Source of the DNA: RHLJ01 sp965222205
GTDB lineage: Bacteria; Bacteroidota; Rhodothermia; Balneolales; Balneolaceae
NCBI GenBank assembly: GCA_965222205.1
Contig: OZ244932.1
Span: 3,472,001-3,536,000 of the forward strand
Length of the DNA: 64,000 nucleotides
Direction: 5' to 3'
The first letter of the stretch is position 1, and every line of letters starts with the position of its first letter. Shown in pieces: positions 24,641 to 33,501 of the stretch. A program made the position numbers and the translations under genes. The notes under the pieces are model-generated. The model made no database searches. It saw only the letters and a program-made list of their open reading frames with translations, and was not told the origin of the DNA.

Positions 24641-25582
24641 TTAATCTGATAAGGTTTTTTTCAAATAGAAACAGGCCTGATCACCATCATGCAATTTATT
24701 TAGTTCCTTAGCTTTGTTCTTGAATTCTTTTAGTCTTTTATCACTAGGGAGGTTTTTTTGATCAGACATTAAAGATACTCCCGATCTATACCTCTCGCTC
24801 CCAGTAAATTGAAATTCAGTCGAATCGAATATAATATCTTTAATTTCAAATCCGGTTTGCTTTGCTAAAATTTGGAAGCTCTCTATAGTATGGATAAATA
24901 AATGGCGTGGTGCATCAAGCTGTACCCATTCAGTTTTATAGGTTCTCCAAGCATAGGTTCCCGAAAGAGGTATCCGAATTAATAAGGTGCCATCTTCGTC
25001 CAAAAGTCTGTGCATCTGATACAGAGCGTAAAACTGATCAGGCATATGCTCAAGGGCATGATTACACATGATGAACCCGTGTTTTCTTTTCAGGTCCAAA
25101 AGCTGTTTTTTATAGATTCTGTATCCATCTGCAACATAAAGATCAGATTCAATAAAGGGATCGATTCCCGTTAAATCCCTAAATCCCAAGTTATATAATT
25201 GATCCAACTGCTCACCTTTTCCAGATCCAATATCCAGAATACTTGTGTCAAATTGAATGTCTAAATTTTTAATCCATTCTACGATATCAGGAACTCCCCA
25301 AATATTTAGCAAAAGTGAACCTATTACGTTGGGTTTACCAAGTGCCGATAACCCTCTCTGTTTTTTGAGAAATTTTTTTAATCGTGATTCTTCATTCGTA
25401 TTTAACGCATAATAATCATCTGGATAGTATGCTGAAAGGTCTATAGGTATATTCATGAGCTGAAGACATCCACAGGAGTTACATTCGAGATAGGTGAATT
25501 CCCTGAGAGTACCAAACATCATTTCTTTTGCAATAAAAAGACTATTACCTTCTTTATTGGTGCAAATTTTACATGTATTCAT
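24641..25582 (-). CDS. class I SAM-dependent methyltransferase with N-terminal zinc-type cysteine motif
   Basis: About 313 residues from ATG 25582. The longer frame to 25642 is rejected because CKICTNKEG directly after MNT is the conserved N-terminus. Two CxxC pairs (CKIC and CNSCGC, about 35 residues apart) form a probable zinc site as in sugar C-methyltransferases. The methyltransferase motif I is ILDIGSGKGEQLDQL, followed by MCNHALEHMPD and later LIRIPLSGTYAW. Likely methylates a sugar or lipid-linked glycan in this polysaccharide cluster. Divergent from the next glycosyltransferase with a 38-nt spacer. Confidence 0.85.
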   Translation of the reverse strand: MNTCKICTNKEGNSLFIAKEMMFGTLREFTYLECNSCGCLQLMNIPIDLSAYYPDDYYALNTNEESRLKKFLKKQRGLSALGKPNVIGSLLLNIWGVPDIVEWIKNLDIQFDTSILDIGSGKGEQLDQLYNLGFRDLTGIDPFIESDLYVADGYRIYKKQLLDLKRKHGFIMCNHALEHMPDQFYALYQMHRLLDEDGTLLIRIPLSGTYAWRTYKTEWVQLDAPRHLFIHTIESFQILAKQTGFEIKDIIFDSTEFQFTGSERYRSGVSLMSDQKNLPSDKRLKEFKNKAKELNKLHDGDQACFYLKKTLSD

Positions 25583-25620
25583 TTTTAGCAAATTGGAGAA
25601 ACAAAAACTTTCAGTATTTA

Positions 25621-26766
25621 ATGAAAATAGCCTATATAACACATCAAGACCCAGAAAATAAAGAAGTCTGGTCAGGAATTCACTATAACATGTTGAGAAA
25701 ACTGAGAGAGTATCATGAAGTAGAGGTACTTGGCCCAGTAGATTTGAAGTCGAATCAAATAATAAAAGTTCTTGGATATCTTATTAAAAAACTTACGGGA
25801 CAAAAATATCTTGTTGAACACAGTACGATAGTATCCAAAAAATATGGCATGATCTTTAAGAAAAAAGTTGGAGATATAAACCCGGATATAATTTTTGCAG
25901 CAAATGCCTCAACAGAAATTGCTTATTTAAATACAAAGACTCCAATCATTTACCTATCAGGTGGTACTTTTAACTTATTAAAGAATTATTATCCACAGTA
26001 TTCAAATCTTATTGAGATAGGAGAAAAACAAGGAGAGATAATTGAGAGAAAAGCATTAAATAATGCTAGTATAATTATTTATCCCACTGATTGGCCATTA
26101 GAGTCAGCTTCAGATTATTACGGAGTTTCTATGGATGTTATGAAGGTGATACCTTATGGAGCTAATGTATTGTTTGAGAAGAATGACATGAACTATAAGA
26201 AGTCATTAAAGGAGGAGGTAAGATTATTATTAGTTGGGGTTAATTGGCAAAGGAAAGGTGTTCCTATTGCAATTGAAGCTTTCAGGTTTCTAAAAAAAGC
26301 AGGTGTTAATGTTAGATTAGATATTTGTGGTTGTTATCCTGAGTCAAAAATTAATGAAGAAGGGGTTTACATTCATGGCTACTTAAGCAAAGAAAACTTA
26401 GACGATTTTGAGAAGATCAAAAGCTTATATAAAAAGGCTTCATTATTTATACTTCCAACAAGGAGCGAAAACTTTGGTGTTACTTATGTTGAGGCATTTG
26501 CAGCAGGACTTCCTGCATTAGGAACCAGAACTGGGGGAGTCCCAACCATAATCGAAGATGGTGTGAACGGCTATCTTTTTGATATTGAGGACAGCGGCGA
26601 GGTTTATGCAAAGAAAGTTCTCGAGATCATAGATGATAATGAGTTGTATTTAAGGCTTTCAAAAAATGCGAGGTCTGCTTATGAGGATACATTCAATTGG
26701 GATGCCTGGGCAAAAAGTATAAATAAGGCGATTGTAAATCTGCATAATGAGGTAAATGGCAATTAA
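25621..26766 (+). CDS. glycosyltransferase family 4 protein
   Basis: About 381 residues from ATG 25621 (MKIAYITHQDP). The in-frame ATG at 25573 lies inside the divergent methyltransferase start and is unlikely. GT-B fold: N-terminal acceptor domain, then VIPYGANVLF, LLLVGVNWQRKGVPIAIEAF and the donor-site segment PTRSENFGVTYVEAFAAGLP (EX7E). Start of a plus-strand run of three overlapping genes ending in the flippase, so it probably builds the repeat unit that the flippase exports. AT-rich like its neighbours. Confidence 0.9.
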   Translation: MKIAYITHQDPENKEVWSGIHYNMLRKLREYHEVEVLGPVDLKSNQIIKVLGYLIKKLTGQKYLVEHSTIVSKKYGMIFKKKVGDINPDIIFAANASTEIAYLNTKTPIIYLSGGTFNLLKNYYPQYSNLIEIGEKQGEIIERKALNNASIIIYPTDWPLESASDYYGVSMDVMKVIPYGANVLFEKNDMNYKKSLKEEVRLLLVGVNWQRKGVPIAIEAFRFLKKAGVNVRLDICGCYPESKINEEGVYIHGYLSKENLDDFEKIKSLYKKASLFILPTRSENFGVTYVEAFAAGLPALGTRTGGVPTIIEDGVNGYLFDIEDSGEVYAKKVLEIIDDNELYLRLSKNARSAYEDTFNWDAWAKSINKAIVNLHNEVNGN

Positions 26767-27403
26767 AGAAGAATTATCATTGGATACTCCTTGGGCACTT
26801 GGGGAGGAAGTATTTGAAGTTATCTTATCTGAACTTGAATTAGAATATCTGGATTGTTTTCTAGAGTTTGGATCCGGTATTTCATCAATCAGGTTTGGTA
26901 AGAAACTCAGTTCAACTGAAATTTATTCCTTGGAACATGATCTGGAGTATCTAAAAAAAAATAGAAAATTATTGAAAGAATATGGTTGTATTAATGTACA
27001 GATCTGTCAAGCACCTTTAGCCTGGCAATTTATTGACGGAAGACTCTACAAATCCTATAAAGTTGAAAGTCTTCCGTCAGACGTGGATGCAGTTCTTATT
27101 GATGGGCCACCTTATTGGACTCGAAGAGGAAGAGAGTTTTGCCTGTATAAAGTTTATGATCGGTTAAAAATAGGGGGTAAGGTATTTTTAGATGATTCAC
27201 TCAGACCTTCTGAAAAAAGAATAGTATCGAATTGGACAAAAATATACCCTGGAAGTTTTGAGATAGAAATTTTTGAAATAAAAAATGGGCTGACTGTATT
27301 AACGAAAGTAAAGAATGTAAAAAGAAGAGTACTTTCAATAAGCGTAATTGCAGACAATCTTATTATAAATATGCGTCATTTGTTAGCAAAGATTATTAAA
27401 TGA
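26756..27403 (+). CDS. putative class I SAM methyltransferase-like protein
   Basis: A 215-residue protein overlapping the previous gene by 11 nt and the flippase by 4 nt. FLEFGSGISSIRFGKKL and IYSLEHDLEYLKKNRKLL look like motif I and the acidic loop of a Rossmann methyltransferase. DAVLIDGPPYWTRRGREFCLY is a motif IV equivalent and GGKVFLDDSLRPSE follows. Length is short for the family and the C-terminus ends in a basic hydrophobic helix that could touch the membrane. The substrate is presumably a glycan or nucleotide sugar; the exact family is not recognised. Confidence 0.72.
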   Translation: MAIKEELSLDTPWALGEEVFEVILSELELEYLDCFLEFGSGISSIRFGKKLSSTEIYSLEHDLEYLKKNRKLLKEYGCINVQICQAPLAWQFIDGRLYKSYKVESLPSDVDAVLIDGPPYWTRRGREFCLYKVYDRLKIGGKVFLDDSLRPSEKRIVSNWTKIYPGSFEIEIFEIKNGLTVLTKVKNVKRRVLSISVIADNLIINMRHLLAKIIK

Positions 27404-28908
27404 GTAACTCAATTCATTCTAACTATTCTGGGTTGACCAGTAATAAAATTCTGGCCAAAAATACATTGTATTCGATGGTGGCTAAGGTACTACCTCTAAT
27501 TGCCGGAATTGCTGTTCTACCTTATCTCATATCTGAATTAGGTGAATACAATTTTGGTATACTAGCCATTATATGGCTGATCATTGGATATTTTTCAATG
27601 TTTGATCTAGGTATAGGAAGAGCTGCCATAAAACAAATTTCAGATCTAATTGGTAAAAATGAATTTGAGTTAATTCCATCTGCCGCATGGACTGGAATAA
27701 TTACTATTAGCGGGATGGGTCTAATAGCAGGATTAATTCTCTTTTTTGGGGGGGAATTAATTCTTGAAAAAGGATTTCAAAATACGAGTTTGATTGCCAA
27801 CGAGGCTTTGTTCTATACCTCATTTGCTGTGCCTTTTATTGTTGCCACAACAGGATTCAAAGCAATCTTGATGGCGGAACAAAAATTCCTTGCAATTAGT
27901 GCCATTCAAAGCCTTAACTCACTGTTAAATTATATTCTACCTTTAATACTTCTTGTGTTTTTTAATGCAGAGTTCATAGATATAATATTTGCACTATTGT
28001 TGTTAAAGGTTGCTGCTTTTCTATCTTTTGCTGTATCTGGGTTAGTTAGTGAGCCTAGACTCAGAGAAGGAATCCAGTTTAAGATGGAGTTTTTTAAAGT
28101 GATGATTCATTTTGGGAAGTGGGTAACTATTTCAAATATCATAGGACCTATGATAGGTCAACTTGATAGGTATTTCATTGCTGCATTTATATCAGTAACT
28201 GCTGTAACCTTTTACACCACCCCTTTGGAAGTATTATCAAAAGTACTTCTTCTACCAATGGCATTAATATCTGTTCTTTTTCCGGCCTTTTCAGCACTTT
28301 CTTCTCGGTCATATAAACAAAGAGAACAGTTATTTATTGATGCTTGTAAATCCGTTATTGTAATAGTTTTTCCTGTCCTGCTTTGTCTTTCATTGTTTGC
28401 AGGATTTGGTCTTGAAATATGGTTAGGAGAAGAATTTCGATCAAAAAGCACTTTCGTATCCAGAGTTTTTTGTGTGGTTTTCCTAATGAGAAGTATTGCT
28501 TTAATTCCTGCTACTTATTTGCCTGGTATGAACCGTCCAGACATTCCTGCAAAATTTCATGTTATTGAAATCGTAATATTTACTGCAATCCTATATTTGA
28601 CTGCTAAAACAGGAGATATCGATTTTGTGGCGTATGCAAGTCTCCTGATTACATTTTTAGATACTGTATTATTACTTTGGAGTTCTTACAAGTTAATGGA
28701 GTTAAAGCAACGAATTATTAAAGAAATCTTAGTTCCTCTGATACTAGTAGTACTTACTCTATTTTCCTTATTATTTGTTAAAGACATTCAAACTAGCATC
28801 ACAATAGGACTCATTTCAATTACTATATTTGTAGCTTATTTCTTTAGCTTTGTAAAAGAAATTATGATAAGGCTTTTAAAAGCTTTCAGACCTTTAGGAA
28901 ATCAGTAA
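27400..28908 (+). CDS. oligosaccharide flippase (Wzx-like, MATE/MOP superfamily)
   Basis: A 502-residue integral membrane protein with about 12-14 helices. The N-terminal block LAKNTLYSMVAKVLPLIAGI and EYNFGILAIIWLIIGYFSMFDLGIGRA are typical of polysaccharide flippases. It would move undecaprenyl-linked repeat units to the periplasm for the O-antigen ligase/polymerase encoded on the opposite strand. Starts inside the previous gene (ATGA overlap). Its last 23 nt overlap the convergent glycosyltransferase gene. Confidence 0.92.
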   Translation: MSNSIHSNYSGLTSNKILAKNTLYSMVAKVLPLIAGIAVLPYLISELGEYNFGILAIIWLIIGYFSMFDLGIGRAAIKQISDLIGKNEFELIPSAAWTGIITISGMGLIAGLILFFGGELILEKGFQNTSLIANEALFYTSFAVPFIVATTGFKAILMAEQKFLAISAIQSLNSLLNYILPLILLVFFNAEFIDIIFALLLLKVAAFLSFAVSGLVSEPRLREGIQFKMEFFKVMIHFGKWVTISNIIGPMIGQLDRYFIAAFISVTAVTFYTTPLEVLSKVLLLPMALISVLFPAFSALSSRSYKQREQLFIDACKSVIVIVFPVLLCLSLFAGFGLEIWLGEEFRSKSTFVSRVFCVVFLMRSIALIPATYLPGMNRPDIPAKFHVIEIVIFTAILYLTAKTGDIDFVAYASLLITFLDTVLLLWSSYKLMELKQRIIKEILVPLILVVLTLFSLLFVKDIQTSITIGLISITIFVAYFFSFVKEIMIRLLKAFRPLGNQ

Positions 28909-30064
28909 GTTCTTTTGCTAGTTTGTCAGAATTAAACTCAGATAAAGCAAAGCTCTTGGCATTTTTACCAATACTTGATTTGAGCTCTTTACTGTCTAAC
29001 AAACTAACAATCCTGTTTTTAAAATCAGCAGCGGTATTTGCTTTTAAATAATGGAAGCCGTCTTTAATGTTAATGCCCTCAGCTCCAATATCTGTAGTAA
29101 CAATAGGTATTCCACTTGCCATACTTTCAACAATTTTAACTTTCATGCCAGAGCCACTAAAAAGAGGAGCAACAAATATAGTTGATGATTGTCTAAATGG
29201 CTCAAGGTCATCTATGTAGCCAAGAAAGCTTACGGATTCACTTTTAAACTTTTCCTTAAATGAGTTTGTAAGCCCTTCGCCAATAATATCAAATGATAGT
29301 TCAGGCTTAATAGAAATCAGTTCAGGCCACACATTCACTAAAAACCATTTCAGCCCATCATAATTAGGTTTCCATTTCCAGTTAGAAATAGCAAGTAATG
29401 TATTACTCTTTCGTTTTACAGATAGGTCTTTGGGCATTATTATAGGTACTGGCGAGACGAAACAAGAAAGATTTGGAAGATGCTTCAGGAAGATGTTTTT
29501 ATCATATTCAGTAATCGCAGTAACTGCATCCGCTTTATTCATTGCATTAAGCTCAAATTTCTTCATAAGGAGTTTCTGAATATGATAAAACGACTTGATG
29601 AAGATATTTTTGGTGGTTTCTGCATTTCGTTTGAGTAGCAAATGCTCAACATTTACCTGTCTTAGGATAATTCTTACATCTGGAAATTTGTTACGTAACA
29701 AAGGTAGGAAAACAGCAGTTTGAATACCTTCTAACAATATTATATCGGGCTTTTCTGAAACTTGGTTAATCAGGCACTTCATTTTTTGAGGATCCATCCT
29801 ATGCTGAGCAGAAATTGGTATAAATGTAATTAAAGATTTGAGGACTGCTTTGAATCCATAGGGTTTAAACTCGCCATCAACGCTGTGCAATGTCACATAT
29901 TTTGAAATGTCATTGATATCCTGTTTATGTCTATTTGAGATAAAACCCAGCATCGTAATAGAATGCCCAAGCTTTTTTAGCATTAATGTGTTTTGATAAA
30001 CATAGTAAGCACCGCCGTCACTTGGTGGAGATGGTATGCGGGGTACGATCTGCAGTATTTTCAT
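28886..30064 (-). CDS. glycosyltransferase family 4 protein
   Basis: About 392 residues from ATG 30064 (MKILQIVPRIPSPPSDGG). The upstream frame to 30136 lacks a sensible N-terminus and overlaps the GT2 gene. The beginning closely resembles the glycosyltransferase at 23048 (IPR.PSPP), suggesting paralogues. LLAISNWKWKPNYDGLKWFL, FVAPLFSGSGMKVKIVESMASGIP (donor site) and VTTDIGAEGINIKDG mark the second Rossmann domain. Last gene of the minus-strand polysaccharide operon that starts with the SLBB export protein at 35211. Confidence 0.9.
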   Translation of the reverse strand: MKILQIVPRIPSPPSDGGAYYVYQNTLMLKKLGHSITMLGFISNRHKQDINDISKYVTLHSVDGEFKPYGFKAVLKSLITFIPISAQHRMDPQKMKCLINQVSEKPDIILLEGIQTAVFLPLLRNKFPDVRIILRQVNVEHLLLKRNAETTKNIFIKSFYHIQKLLMKKFELNAMNKADAVTAITEYDKNIFLKHLPNLSCFVSPVPIIMPKDLSVKRKSNTLLAISNWKWKPNYDGLKWFLVNVWPELISIKPELSFDIIGEGLTNSFKEKFKSESVSFLGYIDDLEPFRQSSTIFVAPLFSGSGMKVKIVESMASGIPIVTTDIGAEGINIKDGFHYLKANTAADFKNRIVSLLDSKELKSSIGKNAKSFALSEFNSDKLAKELTDFLKV

Positions 30065-30074
30065 ATAAAATCTG

Positions 30075-30974
30075 CTATTTATACTCAAAAATATACCAAA
30101 AAAAGAGCCGCCAGTGTTGGGAAATTTTTTGAGCATTTAAAGTAAAAAAGCTTCCAAGAGCTCTCCAGGAATATCCGATAATACCCGAAATTCTATTTAA
30201 AGTTTTCCATTGAGGGTAATGTTTTTCAACGAATTTTTTTCGTGAGCGGTGTTTTTCAACTTCCATTTTTATGAAAACTGGATTTGTTGAAAACCCCTTA
30301 TGATGCATAATCTGAGCCTGACTACAATAAAGGACTTTTCCGCCTTTTTTTTGAACTCTCAAACACAGATCATTTTCTTCCCAATACATGAAGAAGTGTT
30401 CTTCCATTTTCCCGATATCAAAAAATCTTTTTGATTCAATCAAAAAGGCATGACCATTTAGAACAGGAACAACTTTTGTAGAATCTGGATTGTAATGCCC
30501 ACCTATTTTTTGTGGAGGAATAAAAAACTTCAATAACGGGGTCATGAAATAGAAAAAAAACCTTAAAGAAATATGTTCTTTTACTGTTCCACTAACTTTA
30601 TCTTTTTTGAGAAAAGTTTTAGGGCCGGCTACGAAAATTTCAGGAGTAGAGGATATACATTTTAGTAATTCGGTGACAGTATCATTAAGAAAAAGAGTAT
30701 CAGGGTTCAGAAAGAATAAATAATCGCCAGTAGCTTTTTCAGCTCCGATATTACACCCTTTAGCAAAACCGAAATTAGCTTCATTTTGGTATAGCTTAAC
30801 AGGAAAAGAAAATGAATTTAATCTTTCTTTAAAACGGCTTTCAATTTTTGAATTTGATACAATGATATATTCTATGTCTGAGCTATTATTAGCCTCTATT
30901 GAATTAAGACATTCTATTATTTGATCTTCTGAGTTGAAGTTAACAGTAATAATGCTGACTCTGTTACTACCCAT
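30075..30974 (-). CDS. glycosyltransferase family 2 protein
   Basis: A 299-residue GT-A enzyme. VSIITVNFNSEDQIIECLNS starts the nucleotide-sugar domain, NFGFAKGCNIGAEKATGDY and FLNPDT provide the DxD-like metal site, and YWEENDLCLRVQKKGGKV is the typical ED-containing acceptor block seen in rhamnosyltransferase-type enzymes. A rhamnosyl or similar transfer is plausible but not proven. 10 nt upstream of the GT4 gene, in the same operon. Confidence 0.92.
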   Translation of the reverse strand: MGSNRVSIITVNFNSEDQIIECLNSIEANNSSDIEYIIVSNSKIESRFKERLNSFSFPVKLYQNEANFGFAKGCNIGAEKATGDYLFFLNPDTLFLNDTVTELLKCISSTPEIFVAGPKTFLKKDKVSGTVKEHISLRFFFYFMTPLLKFFIPPQKIGGHYNPDSTKVVPVLNGHAFLIESKRFFDIGKMEEHFFMYWEENDLCLRVQKKGGKVLYCSQAQIMHHKGFSTNPVFIKMEVEKHRSRKKFVEKHYPQWKTLNRISGIIGYSWRALGSFFTLNAQKISQHWRLFFWYIFEYK

Positions 30975-30995
30975 TATCAGAAGATAATTTATAGC

Positions 30996-32342
30996 TTAAA
31001 ATGCACTTCCAATAGATATAAAGAGCACTGATTCCATTAATAATATCTGAGCACTTGTATTATTAACTAAGAATACCCCAGCAATTGTCCCAATTATAGC
31101 CAGTGAAACCCCTTTATCAATATATGTATCAGAGCTACGATAAACCTGAAGCGCATATTTAATATTAAGAAACCAAATTGATATAAATGTCAAAAATCCT
31201 GCAATCCCAAATTTAAACCATGCTGCAAGGTACCCATTATGAATAAAACTGGTATTTATAAATACATCCGAAATAAGTGAATGTCTTGTAAATCGGGTAC
31301 CGAGACCATAACCAGCAATCGGGTTCTTAGCTATAAGTTTTATTATTTCAATAGATTCATAATAGCGATCTAAAAGTGAAGTGTCCGGTTTACCAGACCC
31401 AATACTTTGAAATCTTAAAATCAATCCGTCAATAATAAGAGTGAAGATATTATTGAATAGTAATAGACCCACGATTGCTCCTGTTCCACCCATTATACCT
31501 AAGGTTAACAGGATTCTTTTTTTCCCATCCCAATTGATTGCTAAGAATATTGATAATGCTCCAAATAGAAAAGCCAGCCAGTATCCTCTACTTTGAGTAA
31601 GTATCAATCCTGCAAGTGAAGAAAGAAAAAGAATAGTGAATATAAATTGGGTAGTAATTTTTTTTGCAGTCGCCGCCAAACTCATACTTAGGGTACATCC
31701 CATTAATAGTATGAATTCATTAGCTGCAACACGAGCTTTTTCAGCTTGCCACTGAAGTACAGCTTTAGCAATTATTTCCCTATAATTAAATGCGTTACGA
31801 ATAAGTACATAACTGATATAGACAAAGAGAATAAGCAGAAGCACTTTTTGAAACATTTTATTAGGCAGTGCGCTTTTTATTGGAAAGTAGTAAAGTATCC
31901 CAACGAAAAAACTAAGTTCACCTACAGCCAGTTTTGGTGAGGTCTGATTAAGAATTCCAAGTATAGCACCATAAAACAAAAGAATGAGAAGGAAAAAGAA
32001 CAGTTTATCGAGGGTATTATTTAAAGAGATTTTTCCAGTAATAATTTCTATCAATACAAACATTGCGACTAGGCAGCTGGCTGAATAAAAAGGCAGTTCG
32101 TATAAACTTATACCTTCATGAAGTTCTAATACAGGTATACCAAGAAGAAGAAATAACAATACAACTCCCCCAGTTAATCTACTTAACAAGTAAAATAAAA
32201 AAGGTCCTAGCCCGCAGGAGATGATAACTAGAGAAGCATAAGCGGATGAGCCGAAAATAATAATCCCAAAAAAAAGCGAAAGAGAAATAGATAAAAATCC
32301 AAGAGTGAAAAAAGTTTTTTTATCTGCTAGAGTAAGAGACAT
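30996..32342 (-). CDS. O-antigen ligase / polymerase family membrane protein
   Basis: A 448-residue protein with 10-12 predicted helices. The large loop with SLLDRYYESIEIIKLIAKNP and IAGYGLGTRFTRHS, followed by the SFIHNGYLAAWFKFGIAG segment, matches the Wzy_C domain. These proteins polymerise or transfer lipid-linked glycans at the periplasmic face. In a locus with Wzx, Wzz and Wza types, a Wzy polymerase role is the simplest reading. One base separates it from the Wzz gene. Confidence 0.88.
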   Translation of the reverse strand: MSLTLADKKTFFTLGFLSISLSLFFGIIIFGSSAYASLVIISCGLGPFLFYLLSRLTGGVVLLFLLLGIPVLELHEGISLYELPFYSASCLVAMFVLIEIITGKISLNNTLDKLFFFLLILLFYGAILGILNQTSPKLAVGELSFFVGILYYFPIKSALPNKMFQKVLLLILFVYISYVLIRNAFNYREIIAKAVLQWQAEKARVAANEFILLMGCTLSMSLAATAKKITTQFIFTILFLSSLAGLILTQSRGYWLAFLFGALSIFLAINWDGKKRILLTLGIMGGTGAIVGLLLFNNIFTLIIDGLILRFQSIGSGKPDTSLLDRYYESIEIIKLIAKNPIAGYGLGTRFTRHSLISDVFINTSFIHNGYLAAWFKFGIAGFLTFISIWFLNIKYALQVYRSSDTYIDKGVSLAIIGTIAGVFLVNNTSAQILLMESVLFISIGSAF

Positions 32343-32343
32343 A

Positions 32344-33495
32344 TCAACTTCTCAGATAAGAAAAGTATTCTCTATTCTTAATGAGACTTAATTTTAAAAT
32401 TAAGAAAAGAAGTATTAACCAAAAAGCAGATATTGCACTAACAATTACAATAATTGATCGTCGTGGCTCAGATTTTTTTATAGGAACTATTGGCTGATCT
32501 ACAATGCTAACTATAGGAAGCGACTTTGCTTCTTCCATTTTAGCTTGCTCATAAACCGGAATAAGGAATTTTTGTATTTCGGCTTGGATTTCAGATTCTA
32601 AAACAAGCTTATAATAACGTGTACTTATCTCAGGTAAAGCTGCAAAGTTAAGCATGATATTTAATCTGTTAGTATCCTGATAGGCATTATTTAATGCTCG
32701 ATCTATAGAATTATATTCTGTTAAGGCGCTTTGGTAACTATCACTATTAGGATTTACAGTCTCAGAAAGAAGCTCGATCTTAAATTCTGACTCGATTTTT
32801 TTTGCAGTTAAACCTCCGACAATCCCGAAATAAGTCTTTACTTGTTCAGGAAGCTCAATAACTCCGTGTTTTTTTTGAAAATCAATAACCTTAGTTTGAA
32901 TACTATCTGCATCTGAGAGTGCTTGCTGATATCTTTTTTCAATAAACTCACGATATTTACGGGCATCACCAGTCACAATTTTGGTATTCACTTCGTTTAA
33001 TAATTCTACATAATAATCAACCATGTTCTTAGCACGAACCGGGTCTTCATCCAGAACTGAAATTATAAAGTTACCCTCTTCCTTGCTTTCAAATGTTGTA
33101 CGTTCTGATAATACTTCAATAGCATATTTAATTGGGTCATCAGATTCTGCAACATCGTAAACTTGAGTCAAATCAAATGTATCTATTACTTGTTTAGATG
33201 AACTATAACTTTCAAGAAGCACTAAATATCTATTGGTTTCTTCACTTACACCAGTTCCTAATACAGAGCTTGCCAGGTTTGAAAGCCCTCCCTCATCAGC
33301 AAATAAACTAAATCCTATGGTTGGTCGTTGAGCAGGAAGTAGATTAGCGGTGGAGGTAAATTTATTCGGAATAAAAAGAGTGATTACAGCTGTAAAAAAA
33401 GCAACTAAAAAAGAAGCTCCAAGCAGAGTGACCTTATTCTTATAGAGATAACGAAAAATCTCGGTCCATGAAGGAGAGTTATATTCAGGGATCAT
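32344..33495 (-). CDS. Wzz-type polysaccharide chain-length determinant protein
   Basis: A 383-residue inner-membrane protein. Helix one at about residues 18-40 (LLGASFLVAFFTAVITLFIP) is followed by a periplasmic coiled-coil domain (about 60-330). The proline-rich SEPRRS precedes helix two (about 347-368), the layout of the Wzz/FepE/Etk family. No cytoplasmic tyrosine-kinase domain is attached. It controls modal length of the exported glycan and pairs with the SLBB protein 6 nt upstream. Confidence 0.92.
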   Translation of the reverse strand: MIPEYNSPSWTEIFRYLYKNKVTLLGASFLVAFFTAVITLFIPNKFTSTANLLPAQRPTIGFSLFADEGGLSNLASSVLGTGVSEETNRYLVLLESYSSSKQVIDTFDLTQVYDVAESDDPIKYAIEVLSERTTFESKEEGNFIISVLDEDPVRAKNMVDYYVELLNEVNTKIVTGDARKYREFIEKRYQQALSDADSIQTKVIDFQKKHGVIELPEQVKTYFGIVGGLTAKKIESEFKIELLSETVNPNSDSYQSALTEYNSIDRALNNAYQDTNRLNIMLNFAALPEISTRYYKLVLESEIQAEIQKFLIPVYEQAKMEEAKSLPIVSIVDQPIVPIKKSEPRRSIIVIVSAISAFWLILLFLILKLSLIKNREYFSYLRS

Positions 33496-33501
33496 TATTA
33501 A

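Noticed and set aside
25573..25620. Upstream ATG extending the GT4 protein
   Set aside because: It overlaps the divergent methyltransferase start, and the conserved N-terminus begins at 25621.
30065..30136. N-terminal extension of the minus-strand GT4 gene
   Set aside because: The extension lies in the GT2 coding end and MKILQIVPRIP is the family-typical start.
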